Assembly: GCA_001897515.1 (NCBI GenBank)
Contig: MKTA01000019.1
Location: forward strand, 37,726 to 101,725
DNA: 64,000 bases
Source: Bacteroidetes bacterium 41-46
GTDB lineage: Bacteria > Bacteroidota > Bacteroidia > Bacteroidales > UBA932
Direction: 5' to 3'
The notes beneath the pieces were generated by a model. It was not told the DNA's origin, did no database searches, and worked only from the letters and a program-made list of their open reading frames with translations. The translations under genes and the position numbers were made by a program. This document shows, one piece after another, positions 1 through 10,265 of this stretch; position 1 is the stretch's first letter, and every line of letters starts with the position of its first letter.

Positions 1-1507
1 CTAATACCTCAACCTTTCTTATGCTCTCCTGTGCGAGTATCGCTGCAGGACCGCCTATACTTCCCAGATAGAACCCTCCATGCTTATGGCATGCATCTGT
101 AACCTGCTGGCTTCTGTTACCTTTGGCAATCATTATCATGCTTCCTCCGTTACTTTGGAATAGGTCAACATATGAGTCCATTCTACCTGCTGTAGTTGGA
201 CCAAAAGAGCCACTCGGAAGTCCCTTTGGAGTCTTAGCCGGACCCGCATAGTATATTGGATGGTCCTTCATATATTGAGGCATCCCCTCTCCTCTGTCAA
301 GTCTCTCTTTTAGTTTTGCGTGTGCAATATCTCTTCCCACGACAATAGTTCCTGAGAGCAGAAGAAATGTTGATACAGGATATTTTGAAAGTTCTCCAAG
401 AACATCGCTCATAGGTCTGTTAAGGTTAATCTTTACAGCCCCCTCCTGTGTTGCCTTTATATCTCTCATATTTTCGGGTACAAGTCTCAATGGGTTTGAG
501 TCAAGTGTCTCTAACCAGATACCCTCTTTGTTGATTTTTGCCTTAATGTTTCTGTCTGCACTGCAAGATACTCCCATTCCAACAGGACAGGAGGCTCCGT
601 GTCTGGGCAATCTTATAACTCTGATATCATGGGCATAATACTTTCCTCCAAACTGAGCACCCATGCCAAACGCCTGAGCAGCCTTAAGAAGTTTTGCCTC
701 CATTTCAAGATCTCTGAAGGCGTGTCCCTCTTCACCTCCTGTCTTGGGAAGTTCATCAAGATATTTTGCAGATGCCAGCTTTACTGTTTTCATACATGCC
801 TCTGCAGATGTTCCTCCTACAACAAATGCAATATGGTATGGAGGGCATGCTGCTGTTCCTAGAGTCTTGAGCTTCTCAATCAAAAATTTCTCAAGGGAGT
901 CAGGATTCAAAAGAGCCTTGGTCTCCTGGAAGAGGTAACTCTTATTGGCAGAGCCTCCCCCTTTTGCAACAAATAAAAATTTGTATTCGCCTCCCTCTGT
1001 TGCATATATATCTATCTGGGCCGGAAGATTATTGCCGGAATTCTTCTCATTGTACATATCCAGTGCAATTGTCTGAGAGTACCTCAGATTATCTTGGGTA
1101 TATGTATCAAAAACTCCATGTGAAAGTGCCTCCTCGTCACCTCCCCCTGTCCATACCCTCTGACCCTTCTTTGCCACAATAGTGGCTGTTCCTGTATCCT
1201 GACAGAATGGGAGCACACCTTTTGAGGAAATACCTGCATTCAGAAGCATGGTTAGCGCAACTGCTCTGTCATTAACGCTAGACTCCGGATCGCTCAATAT
1301 TTTTGCAACCTGTTCATTATGCTCAGGGCGAAGCATAAAGGCTATATCGTGCATGGCCTGTTTGGCCAGAATTCTAAGCCCCTCTTTCTCTACTTTCAGA
1401 ATCTCATTCCCTTCAAACTGAGCAGTTGACACATAGTCTTTTGTTAAAAGGTGGTACTGTGTCTTATCCTCACCAAGAGGAAACATTTCGTGAAATTTAA
1501 ATTCCAT
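1..1507 (-). CDS. fum: Class I fumarate hydratase (partial, runs off left edge)
   Basis: Not in the ORF track because the frame stays open to the window edge. Reading from ATG at 1507 gives [20 protein letters not shown] and about 502 residues without a stop; the family is usually near 540, so only a short C-terminal piece is missing. The iron-sulfur class I fumarase signatures are visible: FCQDTGTA near residue 103, [27 protein letters not shown], and [15 protein letters not shown] with further candidate cluster cysteines. It interconverts fumarate and malate in the cytoplasm with an oxygen-sensitive 4Fe-4S cluster, which fits an anaerobe using a reductive C4 branch. It lies 22 nt downstream of prfB on the same strand, probably the last gene of that run. 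It could also accept tartrate, as some family members do. Confidence 0.93.
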   Translation of the reverse strand, partial: MEFKFHEMFPLGEDKTQYHLLTKDYVSTAQFEGNEILKVEKEGLRILAKQAMHDIAFMLRPEHNEQVAKILSDPESSVNDRAVALTMLLNAGISSKGVLPFCQDTGTATIVAKKGQRVWTGGGDEEALSHGVFDTYTQDNLRYSQTIALDMYNEKNSGNNLPAQIDIYATEGGEYKFLFVAKGGGSANKSYLFQETKALLNPDSLEKFLIEKLKTLGTAACPPYHIAFVVGGTSAEACMKTVKLASAKYLDELPKTGGEEGHAFRDLEMEAKLLKAAQAFGMGAQFGGKYYAHDIRVIRLPRHGASCPVGMGVSCSADRNIKAKINKEGIWLETLDSNPLRLVPENMRDIKATQEGAVKINLNRPMSDVLGELSKYPVSTFLLLSGTIVVGRDIAHAKLKERLDRGEGMPQYMKDHPIYYAGPAKTPKGLPSGSFGPTTAGRMDSYVDLFQSNGGSMIMIAKGNRSQQVTDACHKHGGFYLGSIGGPAAILAQESIRKVEVL

Positions 1508-1529
1508 ATCTCTTTTTTTTAAAAAAACA

Positions 1530-2625
1530 TTAACTCTCTTTTCCCTGGCTTCCCATAAGGAAACTCCTCATAAACTCCATAATATCTCCATCCAGCACAG
1601 CCTGGGTATCTGATGTTTCATAACCTGTTCTGATATCTTTTACCATCTTGTAAGGGTGAAGAACATAACTTCTAATCTGTGATCCCCACTCAATTTTCAT
1701 TTTCTTTCCCTCAAGCTCTGCCTCCTTCTCCCTTCTCTTTCTCAATTCAAGCTCGTACAGGTGCGATTTTAAGATCCTTATTGCATTTTGCCTGTTGTCT
1801 AGCTGAGATCGGGTCTCGGTATTCTCCACTGTTATCCCAGTGGGAATATGCCTGACCCTAACCCCTGTCTCTACTTTGTTTACATTCTGACCACCTGCAC
1901 CACCGGATCTGAAGGTATCCCACTCAAGGTCTCCGGCATTTAACTCAATATTGATAGTGTCATCAACTGCCGGATAAACAAAAACAGAGGAGAATGTGGT
2001 CTGCCTCTTTCCCTGAGCGTTGAAGGGTGAAATTCTCACCAGTCGGTGGACTCCGTTCTCGGCCTTTAGGTATCCGTAAGCATAATCACCCTCAAATTCT
2101 ATTGTAACCGACTTAATTCCTGCCTCTTCTCCCTCTATAAGATCATATATATGAACCTTATATCCATTCCTCTCTCCCCACCTTACGTACATCCTCATAA
2201 GCATTGAGGACCAGTCATTGCTTTCAGTCCCTCCTGCCCCCGAATTTATCTTTAGAATTGCTCCCAGATTATCACCTTCGCTTCCCAGCATGCTTCTGAG
2301 TTCAAGAGCTTCAACCATTCTCTCCAGCTTTTTATACTGCTCTTCAACCTCTCCTTCAACAGATTCGTCATCTCTGGCAAAATCAAACAGGACAACGAGG
2401 TCTTGCAGGGATGAATCAATTTCAGTATATCCCCTGACCCAGTATTTTAAAGCCGATACGCTTTTGAGATATGTCTCCGCTTCAGATGGATTGTTCCAAA
2501 AATCTGCCGCCAGAGTACGCTCCTCCCTCACTTTCAACTCATCTCTTTTTGCAGAGATGTCAAAGAGACCTCCCCAACGCCTCTATGCGCTGCTGGATCT
2601 CTTTTATATAATCCAGATTTACCAT
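1530..2625 (-). CDS. prfB: Peptide chain release factor 2, made by programmed +1 frameshift
   Basis: RF2 ends translation at UGA and UAA. The track shows 335 residues from an internal TTG (2537), but the full gene starts at ATG 2625: [21 protein letters not shown], then TGA at 2562-2560. Slipping +1 at CTT TGA C (skipping T2562) continues as [16 protein letters not shown] and gives about 364 residues, the normal RF2 length. The site GGGAGG-TCT-CTT-TGA-C has the Shine-Dalgarno-like stimulator three bases before the slippery codon, as in the classic RF2 autoregulatory site. RF2 identity is confirmed by the SPF stop-codon-reading motif ([11 protein letters not shown]) and the GGQ catalytic motif ([15 protein letters not shown]). 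The gene lies 25 nt after recX and 22 nt before fumarase. Confidence 0.96.
2551..2575 (-). promoter_or_regulatory. prfB: prfB programmed +1 ribosomal frameshift site
   Basis: On the minus strand the site reads GGGGAGGTCTCTTTGACATC: internal SD-like GGGAGG, 3 nt spacer, slippery CTT, in-frame TGA, then C. Low RF2 slows termination at UGA and lets the ribosome shift to the +1 frame, so RF2 controls its own synthesis. The frame before the TGA and the frame after it are both good RF2 sequence. Confidence 0.94.
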
Positions 2626-2650
2626 TTTTAATAAAATTTGAGTGGCAAAG

Positions 2651-3106
2651 TTAACCAATTATTTCTTTTGCTACCCTGACAGACGAATCGTAATCAAATC
2701 CTCTTGCTATTGCAAATCTGACAAGTTTCGCCAGCCTCTTATCTCTGGCCTCCTCCATTTTCATTGACTTTGCCTTCAATGTCAGAAGTCTGTGCAGCCT
2801 GTCTCTCTCCTCATCTTTTGTAACCTCCTCAAGCGATGCATCAATTATCTCATCAGAAATACCCTTTGACCTTAGAGCATATCTTATCTTGACCCTGCCC
2901 CAGGAGGAGATTCTGCTCTTATCCCTTACAAATGCCGTGGCGTACCTCTCTTCATTCAGGAATCCCTCTTCAATAAGTCTCTTAAGTATAGCATCCTGTT
3001 CATCCTTGCCTATACCCATCCTCTCCATCCTGCCAATAATGTCAGAGGTGCACATCTCTTTAACAGAGCAGAGACGCATAAGTTTTACAATAGCGGCATT
3101 TTTCAA
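2651..3106 (-). CDS. recX: Regulatory protein RecX
   Basis: A 151-residue protein matching the three-helix-repeat RecX family, with the typical FLNEERYATAFVRDK and IRYALRSKGISDEIID segments. RecX caps RecA filaments and modulates recombination and repair; recA itself lies about 5 kb away, divergently transcribed at the far end of this gene run. The start is TTG at 3106, two bases after the stop of the upstream lipoprotein gene; the first in-frame ATG (3079) would remove the N-terminal helix that the family needs, so TTG is preferred. Translational coupling to the upstream gene is likely. Charged, helix-rich, cytoplasmic, no signal peptide. Confidence 0.88.
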   Translation of the reverse strand: MKNAAIVKLMRLCSVKEMCTSDIIGRMERMGIGKDEQDAILKRLIEEGFLNEERYATAFVRDKSRISSWGRVKIRYALRSKGISDEIIDASLEEVTKDEERDRLHRLLTLKAKSMKMEEARDKRLAKLVRFAIARGFDYDSSVRVAKEIIG

Positions 3107-3108
3107 TT

Positions 3109-4314
3109 CTATTTTTCTGCTATAAGTGAATCCACAAATCTGATAAACTCCTCAACGAATTTTGTGTAGTGAATCCCTGTTCCTGGTCCATTAAAGCCTG
3201 AGTGAATACGTCTTACGCTCCCTTTTTTATCTATATATACTGTCGTTGGGAATGCTTTAAAATTTTCAAGTTCCGGAAGAGCCTCCTTCAGACGAGAGGG
3301 GGTGTAACCGGTAATCAGCATCTCATAATTGATGCCGGCAGCCTCTACAAGCTTAAGAGCCTCAAGCTTTGCAGAATCAAACTCCTCAGCCCTTTCAAAT
3401 GCAAGTCCGACAACCTCCAGAGACTCTCCGTACCTGCTCTTCATTTCGCTTAAAAAACGACTCTCATCAAGGCAATTTGGACACCATGATCCGCTAATCT
3501 GAAGTATTGTAACCCTGTTTTTAAATCTATCGTCTTTGAGAGAGACTGCTTTTCCCTCTAGATTTGGGAAACTGAATCCAAAAGTTGTATATCCCTTTTT
3601 CATCCCAGTAACACTATATGCATCTGGCAGTTGCGCATCATCCCTTCTTAAAGCAAATCCTGATTCTAATGTACTGAAGCCAGAATAGAGTCTCACATTT
3701 GATAATGAATCTGCACTCTCTACCTTTGCTTTGAAAAGTCTTATAAATCCTCCATCAAAACAGGATAGCATAAGCTCTCCGTTGTTGTCAACTATCCCTT
3801 CAAAAAATCTGTAATCACCAGAAGGTGTAAGGAAAGAGCCAGTAACTCTTCCGTTGTTATCAGCAAACTCTCCAATGATCTCCCTCTCTCCCAGATTGAC
3901 AAGCCATCTCCCCTGCACTAATGATGCACTTGCAGATGCCTCTTCCATAAATCTCCTCTCAATGCCGGGCCACGCCTTAACCTCCATCCTATATGAGCTT
4001 CTGATAAACTCACCCTTTAGCATCTTTTTAGTCACCTCTAATGCAAACTTAGAGCTGAACAGAGGCATTGTAATGAACAGCGAGTCGCCTTTGCGTAGAA
4101 CATCCTTTACAGTGTATATGTTGTCACCGGTAAGAATTTCCACTATTGTATCCCCCTCGTTTACTGCTAAATTAAAGTTAAATGGAATTTCCGTTGAATC
4201 TGATGTATAGAGAGCTGCTCTCCATACCCCTGTTTGAAGCTCTTTTGTCCCTCTTCCACATGATATAAGCAGAAGAGTAGCTAAAATTGAGAAAAGAAAA
4301 ATTTGCTTTTTCAT
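3109..4314 (-). CDS. TlpA-like thioredoxin-fold lipoprotein
   Basis: A 401-residue exported lipoprotein. The N-terminus MKKQIFLFSILATLLLISCG ends in a lipobox with Cys19. Residues about 25-220 are a beta-rich region with no family I can name; in related Bacteroidetes proteins this position often holds a DUF4369-like domain. Residues about 240-395 are an AhpC/TSA-TlpA redoxin domain with the CxxC active site GSWCPNCLDE near residue 280 and the late AFPTTVYIDKKG motif containing the cis-proline. Likely role: thiol-disulfide exchange in the periplasm or outer-membrane leaflet. It lies 12 nt after the Ca2+ ATPase and 2 nt before recX, suggesting co-transcription without an obvious functional link. 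The exact substrate is unknown. Confidence 0.85.
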   Translation of the reverse strand: MKKQIFLFSILATLLLISCGRGTKELQTGVWRAALYTSDSTEIPFNFNLAVNEGDTIVEILTGDNIYTVKDVLRKGDSLFITMPLFSSKFALEVTKKMLKGEFIRSSYRMEVKAWPGIERRFMEEASASASLVQGRWLVNLGEREIIGEFADNNGRVTGSFLTPSGDYRFFEGIVDNNGELMLSCFDGGFIRLFKAKVESADSLSNVRLYSGFSTLESGFALRRDDAQLPDAYSVTGMKKGYTTFGFSFPNLEGKAVSLKDDRFKNRVTILQISGSWCPNCLDESRFLSEMKSRYGESLEVVGLAFERAEEFDSAKLEALKLVEAAGINYEMLITGYTPSRLKEALPELENFKAFPTTVYIDKKGSVRRIHSGFNGPGTGIHYTKFVEEFIRFVDSLIAEK

Positions 4315-4326
4315 AGTATAGGTTTT

Positions 4327-7149
4327 TTATTTGATCTGCCACAGGTGTCGTTTAATAACTCTTATTGCCTCACCAAACCACAATACAGATGAGGTTGCCG
4401 CTACAATTACCATCCAATGGGCAAATGATATGGGAACTGTTCTGAAGACATCTCCGCCAAACTGGACTATCAAAACCTGCCCGGCTACAATAATAAGCGA
4501 AACAAAGAGAAAGCCGGGGCTCTTCATCAATCCTCTGAAGGCTGACCCTCCGGAGTTGAAACTCTTAGCATTGAAAAGATTCCAGAACTGCAACATTACA
4601 AATATAGTAAAGAACATTGAGAGGTGGTATCTTGAAAGCGCATCCGCCCCCTCTCTCCAGGTAATCATCAGCCAAATAAGAGCAACAACAAAAAGAGATG
4701 AAGTTAAAATAATATTCATTCTCATTGCGGGTGTTATTATAAAACTTGAGGAGTTTCTTGGACTCTCTTTCATAACACTCTCTTCAGGGGGAAGGGAGGC
4801 TAATGCTCCGGCGGCAAAGGTGTCCATTATAAGATTCACCCAAAGCATCTGAGTAACAGTTAACGGAAGTTGATGCCCCAGCAAAGTTCCAAGCAATACA
4901 ATAACCATTGCGGTAAGGTTAATTGTAAGCTGAAAAATTATAAACCTCTGAATATTTCTGTATAATGATCTCCCCCACATAACCGCTGTAGCTATAGAAC
5001 TGAATGAGTCATCCAGAAGGGTTATATCGCTCGCCTCTTTAGCAACAGATGTGCCTGTCCCCATTGAGAGTCCTACATGGGCATGATTTAGCGCAGGGGC
5101 ATCGTTGGTACCGTCTCCTGTTACAGCCACGACCTCTCCTCTTTTCTGGAGAAGCTGAACCAATCTCTGCTTATCTGAGGGTCTCGCCCTGCACATAATT
5201 CTCATGTCAGCAACAGCATTGTATGCCTCTTCGTCACCCATCTCTGCAAACTCTCCTCCTGATAATACTTTACCCTCAGTACTCTCCTCCCTGCCAAGCA
5301 CCCCGATTTGCCTTCCTATTTCAACAGCCGTTGCTATAGTATCTCCTGTAACAATTTTTACAGCAATTCCCGCTCGGGCACATCTGGCTACTGCCTCTGG
5401 GACGTCTGCTCTGACAGGATCAGAAATGGCCACAGCACCTATGTATTCAAGTCCATCCGAAATTAACTCTTCAGGTGACCTTTTATCAGACATATCTACT
5501 TCAGTAGAGGCAAATGCCAGCGTTCTCATGGCCCGGCTCTGAAAGTGAGCCAATCTCTGACTTATATCCTCTGGAACAGATTTACATTTTGATGCAACAA
5601 TTTCAGGTGCCCCTTTCAGAAAAAGAACCCTCCTTCCTGTTGAGCGAAATTTCACCAGAGTGGCCATGAACTTCCTCTCTGTAGAGAAGGTTATCTGGCT
5701 CTCTGTTATTACCGACTCTCTTATCTTTAAATAATCCTCTCCCTTATCGTTCAGCCATAGGAGGAGAGCAGCCTCTGTCGGATTTCCAAGAGCTTTGGGC
5801 TTTGAAGGGTCTGTGGTGTCAAGGAATGCTGTAGAATTGACTGCCATACCCTCTGTAAAAAGTCTCTCCGATCCATAAATAATCGCCTCAGAAACTCTCA
5901 TCTGGTTCATGGTCAGCGTACCAGTTTTGTCAGTACAAATTACAGTCGTAGCCCCCATGGTTTCTGTGGCGTGCATCTTCCTCACAAGATTATTTGAAAG
6001 CAGCATTCTTCTCATACTCATTGCAAGAGAGAGTGTGACAGCCATAGGCAGGCCCTCTGGAACTGCAACAACAATAAGAGTTACTGCCACCATAAAATGG
6101 CCTAAAACTCTACCTGCAATCTCTATTGATACCAGAGCCTTGGAATTCAGCACATCAACTCCTAAGAGCTGAGCAATTACAGTGGGTATTATGAACAGAG
6201 CCAATCCCAGAAGCGACCAGTATAACCAGCTGCGCTCCCTCCTCTCTTTTTTAGAGCCATATCTAAGTATCGGCAGCCAAATCTTCCCAATTGCTGCTAT
6301 CAGTCCCGCTATTGCTGAGGTGAGCAGAGTGATCTGAGGAGCTGTGAGGGATGATGAGAACATCTCCTTCACATATAATATTGCAAATAACGAAAATGCC
6401 GTGATCAGACCTGCAAATCCAATAAAACCGGCCAGTGATTCCAACTGTTTGTTCAGTGGAGTCTGCTCCTCGCTCCTCTCGGCAGATTTTTCAGCTACTT
6501 TTCCAAACTCGGTATTATCACCTACTTCGGTAACTATAAATGTGCAGTGTCCCTCTACTACTGTTGTGCCTCTGTAAATCTTGTTTGAAGGGTATGTCGT
6601 CTCTTTTTCAATTAAAGCCGGGTCTGAACTCTTTGCTGTGACTGGCTCCCCTGTCAGGGTTGATTCGTTTACATATAATGAAACCGATTCATATAGCTCT
6701 CCGTCTGCGGGCACCTCTTCGCCTGTATCCAGAATAACAAAGTCTCCGCAAACTAGCTCGCTTTTTTGGACCTCTTTTACAGAGCCATCCCTCACAACTT
6801 TAACCGGAGTTTCATCATTAACTTTATTTAGAATGTCAAACTTTTTGTTTGCATCCATCTCAAACCAGAACCCCACCCCTGTCGCCAGAAATATAGCAAA
6901 GAAGATTCCTAAGGTCTCAATATATTCCCCGTGAACAAACGATATCCCAAATGAGAGGAATGCTGCAATTAGGAGTATTCTTATAATAGGATCCTCAAAC
7001 TTTTTAAGAAAAAGTTTCCATAAAGGCTCTCTTTTTGGTGGTGTAATTACATTACTGCCGAATCTATTCCGGCTCTCTGTCACCTCTCCAGTGCTTAAAC
7101 CACTGAAGCCAGTCTTCCCAAGGTTATCTTCAATATTTGACATATTCAT
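4327..7149 (-). CDS. P-type Ca2+-translocating ATPase (PMCA/SERCA-like)
   Basis: A 940-residue inner-membrane cation pump, full length for the family. Seen in order: N-terminal cation-ATPase domain, actuator domain with LTGEPV near residue 165, M4 helix with the calcium-type motif VPEGLP near 366, phosphorylation site DKTGTLTMNQ near 405, nucleotide-binding domain with KGAPE near 515, hinge TGDGTNDAP near 680, and six C-terminal membrane segments. PEGLP in M4 and the length favour P2-type calcium export over heavy-metal or K+ pumps; Mn2+ transport is a possible alternative. Start ATG 7149 is one base after the rlmN stop, so the two are probably co-transcribed. No autoinhibitory extension is seen. 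Confidence 0.92.
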   Translation of the reverse strand: MNMSNIEDNLGKTGFSGLSTGEVTESRNRFGSNVITPPKREPLWKLFLKKFEDPIIRILLIAAFLSFGISFVHGEYIETLGIFFAIFLATGVGFWFEMDANKKFDILNKVNDETPVKVVRDGSVKEVQKSELVCGDFVILDTGEEVPADGELYESVSLYVNESTLTGEPVTAKSSDPALIEKETTYPSNKIYRGTTVVEGHCTFIVTEVGDNTEFGKVAEKSAERSEEQTPLNKQLESLAGFIGFAGLITAFSLFAILYVKEMFSSSLTAPQITLLTSAIAGLIAAIGKIWLPILRYGSKKERRERSWLYWSLLGLALFIIPTVIAQLLGVDVLNSKALVSIEIAGRVLGHFMVAVTLIVVAVPEGLPMAVTLSLAMSMRRMLLSNNLVRKMHATETMGATTVICTDKTGTLTMNQMRVSEAIIYGSERLFTEGMAVNSTAFLDTTDPSKPKALGNPTEAALLLWLNDKGEDYLKIRESVITESQITFSTERKFMATLVKFRSTGRRVLFLKGAPEIVASKCKSVPEDISQRLAHFQSRAMRTLAFASTEVDMSDKRSPEELISDGLEYIGAVAISDPVRADVPEAVARCARAGIAVKIVTGDTIATAVEIGRQIGVLGREESTEGKVLSGGEFAEMGDEEAYNAVADMRIMCRARPSDKQRLVQLLQKRGEVVAVTGDGTNDAPALNHAHVGLSMGTGTSVAKEASDITLLDDSFSSIATAVMWGRSLYRNIQRFIIFQLTINLTAMVIVLLGTLLGHQLPLTVTQMLWVNLIMDTFAAGALASLPPEESVMKESPRNSSSFIITPAMRMNIILTSSLFVVALIWLMITWREGADALSRYHLSMFFTIFVMLQFWNLFNAKSFNSGGSAFRGLMKSPGFLFVSLIIVAGQVLIVQFGGDVFRTVPISFAHWMVIVAATSSVLWFGEAIRVIKRHLWQIK

Positions 7150-7150
7150 G

Positions 7151-8164
7151 TTAAACTTTTTGACCGCTCAACATACCACACGCAGCCATAATGTCCTCGC
7201 CTCTGGAGGCCCTTATTGTGGCCATAATCCCCGATTTGTTAAGTCTCTCCCTGAATTTTTCAATGACAGGCATAGGGGAAGTTCTAAGATTTGAGTCCGG
7301 AATCTCATGGAATCTGATCAGATTTACTCTGCACTCTAGACCTCTTAGCATCCTGGTCAATGCATCTGCATGACGCTTTGAGTCATTAACCCCATCAAAC
7401 ATTATGTACTCAAAACTAACCCTCCTCTGTCCTGAAAAGTCGTACTCCCTGATTAACTCCATTGTCTTGGTTATTGGCCAGGCCTTTTGCATTGGCATTA
7501 TCTCCAGCCTCTCCTGGTCAAATGGGTTGTGGAGAGATATAGCAAGATGGCATTTTGAATTATCAAGAAAACTCTTTAGTGCAGGAGTGACACCAATAGA
7601 GGAGAGGGTTATCCTTTTGGGGCTCCATCCGAAACCCCAGTCAGATGTGATTATATCTATAGCCTTTATAACCTGGTCATAGTTATCCAGAGGCTCACCC
7701 ATCCCCATGAAAACGGCGTTAGTAAGATCATCGCTCTCCTCAATATTGATAAATTGCGAAATTATTTCGCCGGCAGTCAGGTTTCCCCTGAATCCCATCC
7801 TTCCTGTCATACAGAAACGGCAAGCCATTTTGCATCCCGATTGTGAGGAGACACATATAGTCCTCCTCTCCTCTTCAGGTATCATAACACTCTCAACAGG
7901 GGTTCCGTTAACGGAGGGGAAAAGGTATTTTTTTGTGCCATCTGAAGAGAGATGTTTTTCAAGCGGGCTGAATCCGCCAACCTCATAACTCTCTGAAAGC
8001 AGGGTCCTGGTAACCTTTGAGAGATTAGTCATACTCTCAATGTCGGCTACCTTTTTTTTGTATAGCCATCCAACAATCTGATTCGCTGTAAAGGCAGGAA
8101 GAGCAAGCTCTTTCACAACCTCTTTAATCTCTGCGGGGGCCATCCCCAGAAGCCATTTTTTCAT
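7151..8164 (-). CDS. rlmN: 23S rRNA (A2503-C2)/tRNA methyltransferase RlmN
   Basis: A radical-SAM enzyme that methylates C2 of A2503 in 23S rRNA and A37 of some tRNAs. The 337 residues match the family length. The cluster motif CxxxCxxC is seen as [11 protein letters not shown] near residue 111, preceded by the family hallmark [17 protein letters not shown], the conserved ISLHNP segment and a C-terminal [15 protein letters not shown] containing the second catalytic Cys are all present; the latter Cys resolves the protein-RNA intermediate. It starts at ATG 8164 and diverges from recA across a 66 bp gap. It heads the minus-strand run leading to the Ca2+ ATPase, lipoprotein, recX, prfB and fumarase. 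Confidence 0.96.
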   Translation of the reverse strand: MKKWLLGMAPAEIKEVVKELALPAFTANQIVGWLYKKKVADIESMTNLSKVTRTLLSESYEVGGFSPLEKHLSSDGTKKYLFPSVNGTPVESVMIPEEERRTICVSSQSGCKMACRFCMTGRMGFRGNLTAGEIISQFINIEESDDLTNAVFMGMGEPLDNYDQVIKAIDIITSDWGFGWSPKRITLSSIGVTPALKSFLDNSKCHLAISLHNPFDQERLEIMPMQKAWPITKTMELIREYDFSGQRRVSFEYIMFDGVNDSKRHADALTRMLRGLECRVNLIRFHEIPDSNLRTSPMPVIEKFRERLNKSGIMATIRASRGEDIMAACGMLSGQKV

Positions 8165-8198
8165 TTGGCAAATTTAGGTAAAATTGAAAATCATTTGC

Positions 8199-8206
8199 TA
8201 TTTTTG
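8199..8206 (+). promoter_or_regulatory. Possible Bacteroidetes -7 box upstream of recA
   Basis: TATTTTTG matches the Bacteroidetes -7 consensus TAnnTTTG and would start transcription about 17-20 bases before the recA ATG. A convincing TTTG -33 element at the usual 19-21 base spacing is not visible, and such AT-rich matches arise by chance. Confidence 0.3.
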
Positions 8207-8230
8207 TGGGAATTTAAAACTATAAACATT

Positions 8231-9265
8231 ATGGCTAAAGAGAGTGTTGAAGTAAAGAGTGGTGCGGAGATTTCACCTGAGAAGCTTAAGGCTTTGCAGG
8301 CAACTCTGGACAAGATTGAGAAGGATTACGGGAAGGGTACTGTTATGAAGATGGGAGATCAGCCAAAATGGGAGGTAAGCACTATTGCATCGGGCTCCAT
8401 ATCACTGGATTATGCCCTGGGAATTGGAGGATATCCAAGAGGCAGAGTGGTGGAAATCTATGGACCTGAATCAAGCGGAAAGACTACCCTTGCAATCCAT
8501 GCAGTTGCAGAGGCTCAGAAGAGCGGAGGAATTGCTGCAATTATAGATGCCGAACATGCATTTGACAGAACTTACGCAAAGAGGCTGGGTGTAAATGTGG
8601 ATACTCTGTTAATCTCCCAGCCGGACAACGGAGAGCAGGCACTTGAGATAGCTGACCACCTGATAAGGTCCGGTGCTATTGACATTATTGTAATAGACTC
8701 GGTAGCTGCTCTTACTCCTAAGGCAGAGATTGAGGGTGAGATGGGCGATTCCAAGATGGGCCTTCAGGCAAGGCTAATGAGTCAGGCTATGAGAAAACTC
8801 ACCGCAAACATCAGCAAAACAAACACTTGCTGCATTTTTATCAACCAGTTAAGGGATAAAATAGGAGTTATGTTTGGCAATCCTGAGACAACTACCGGTG
8901 GAAATGCCCTTAAATTCTATGCCTCAGTGAGGGTTGACGTCAGAAGAATTACTCAGCTTAAAGATGGCGAAGAGGCAACAGGAAACAGAGTAAGAGCAAA
9001 AATTGTCAAGAATAAGATGGCTCCTCCGTTTAAAAAGGCAGAGTTTGATATTGTCTTTGGAGAGGGAATTTCAAAAATCGGGGAGATTATTGACCTGGGG
9101 GTGGAATTTGAAATTATTAAAAAGAGCGGATCTTGGTTCAGCTATGGAGAGAGCAAGATAGGACAGGGCAGAGAGGCTGTAAAGCAGGTTCTGCTGGACA
9201 ATCCTGAGCTTATGACAGAGGTGGAGGAGAAGATCCGGGTTAAGCTAAAAGAGATTAAAGATTAA
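8231..9265 (+). CDS. recA: Recombinase RecA
   Basis: The strand-exchange ATPase and SOS coprotease. The track begins at TTG 8165, but homology starts at ATG 8231 ([18 protein letters not shown]), giving 344 residues, the usual RecA length; the extra 22 residues would be translated promoter region. Walker [10 protein letters not shown] lies near residue 77, followed by the conserved DAEHAFD, the DNA-binding loop region [28 protein letters not shown] and the C-terminal acidic tail [14 protein letters not shown]. It is cytoplasmic and acts on ssDNA. trpS follows after 3 nt, so the two share a transcript. No LexA-like operator could be recognised in the short upstream gap. Confidence 0.98.
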   Translation: MAKESVEVKSGAEISPEKLKALQATLDKIEKDYGKGTVMKMGDQPKWEVSTIASGSISLDYALGIGGYPRGRVVEIYGPESSGKTTLAIHAVAEAQKSGGIAAIIDAEHAFDRTYAKRLGVNVDTLLISQPDNGEQALEIADHLIRSGAIDIIVIDSVAALTPKAEIEGEMGDSKMGLQARLMSQAMRKLTANISKTNTCCIFINQLRDKIGVMFGNPETTTGGNALKFYASVRVDVRRITQLKDGEEATGNRVRAKIVKNKMAPPFKKAEFDIVFGEGISKIGEIIDLGVEFEIIKKSGSWFSYGESKIGQGREAVKQVLLDNPELMTEVEEKIRVKLKEIKD

Positions 9266-9268
9266 AAA

Positions 9269-10258
9269 ATGGAAATTGTACTTAGCGGCATCAGATCTAC
9301 AGGTCACCTGCATCTTGGAAACTACTTCGGAGCCCTCAGAAATTACATAAAGATGCAGGATGAATACAACTGCTATTTTTTCATTGCAGATCTTCATTCT
9401 CTTACAACTCATCCCCACCCGGATGATTTCCATTCAGGTGTTAAGACTATACTTGCAGAGTATCTGGCATCCGGCCTTGATCCGGAAAAATCAGCGATTT
9501 TTATACAGAGTGATGTCCCAGAAATTGTAGAACTGTATGTTCTTCTCAATATGATAGCCTACAAAGGGGAACTTGAGAGAACAGCCTCTTTCAAGGAGAA
9601 GGTTCGTAAAAACCCGGACAATGTAAATGCCGGCCTGCTGACATACCCTGTGCTCATGGCTGCTGATATATTGGTCCACAGAGCACACAAGGTTCCTGTA
9701 GGAAAAGATCAGGAACAGCATCTGGAGATAGCAAGACTTTTGGCAAGAAGGTTCAACAACCTATACGGTGTTGAAGTTTTTCCTGAACCCCAGGCCTTTA
9801 ATTTTGGGAGCGATCTCATTAAGGTTCCTGGGCTTGACGGAAGTGGTAAAATGGGTAAAAGCGAGGGCAACGGAATATATCTGTATGACGATGAAAAGAC
9901 TATCCACAAAAAGGTGATGAAGGCAGTAACCGATGCGGGTCCTACAGCTCCTGACAGTAAGATGCCTGAACCGGTTGAAAATCTCTTCACCCTCCTTAAA
10001 ATTGTCTCTGACAAAGAGACCGTTGATCACTTTACAAAGGCATACAACAGTTGTACAATTCGTTACGGTGACCTTAAAAAACAGCTTGCGGCAGACATAT
10101 GCAAACATACTCTGCCCATCAGGGAGAGAATAGACGATATCTCAAATGACTCGGACTATCTTGCAAAGGTTGTAAGAAAAGGCCGTGAAAAAGCAAGGGC
10201 AAGTGCTTCCGCTACATTGGCTGAAGTAAAGAGAGCTGTAGGCTTCAGAAGCTTCTGA
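9269..10258 (+). CDS. trpS: Tryptophanyl-tRNA synthetase
   Basis: A class I aminoacyl-tRNA synthetase charging tRNA-Trp. The 329 residues fit the short bacterial form. The HIGH-like signature is SGIRSTGHLHLGNYFGA near residues 6-22; the KMSKS-like loop is SGKMGKSEGNGIYL near residue 193. The conserved VPVGKDQEQHLE active-site helix is also present. It starts at ATG 9269, three bases after recA, and is followed by dnaG after 7 nt, so it sits in the middle of a housekeeping run of recA, trpS, dnaG and metG. Nothing abnormal is seen. Confidence 0.97.
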   Translation: MEIVLSGIRSTGHLHLGNYFGALRNYIKMQDEYNCYFFIADLHSLTTHPHPDDFHSGVKTILAEYLASGLDPEKSAIFIQSDVPEIVELYVLLNMIAYKGELERTASFKEKVRKNPDNVNAGLLTYPVLMAADILVHRAHKVPVGKDQEQHLEIARLLARRFNNLYGVEVFPEPQAFNFGSDLIKVPGLDGSGKMGKSEGNGIYLYDDEKTIHKKVMKAVTDAGPTAPDSKMPEPVENLFTLLKIVSDKETVDHFTKAYNSCTIRYGDLKKQLAADICKHTLPIRERIDDISNDSDYLAKVVRKGREKARASASATLAEVKRAVGFRSF

Positions 10259-10265
10259 CCTGAAA

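Noticed and set aside
8165-8230. N-terminal extension of recA from TTG 8165
   Set aside because: RecA homology begins at ATG 8231 and the extension is the promoter region shared with rlmN.
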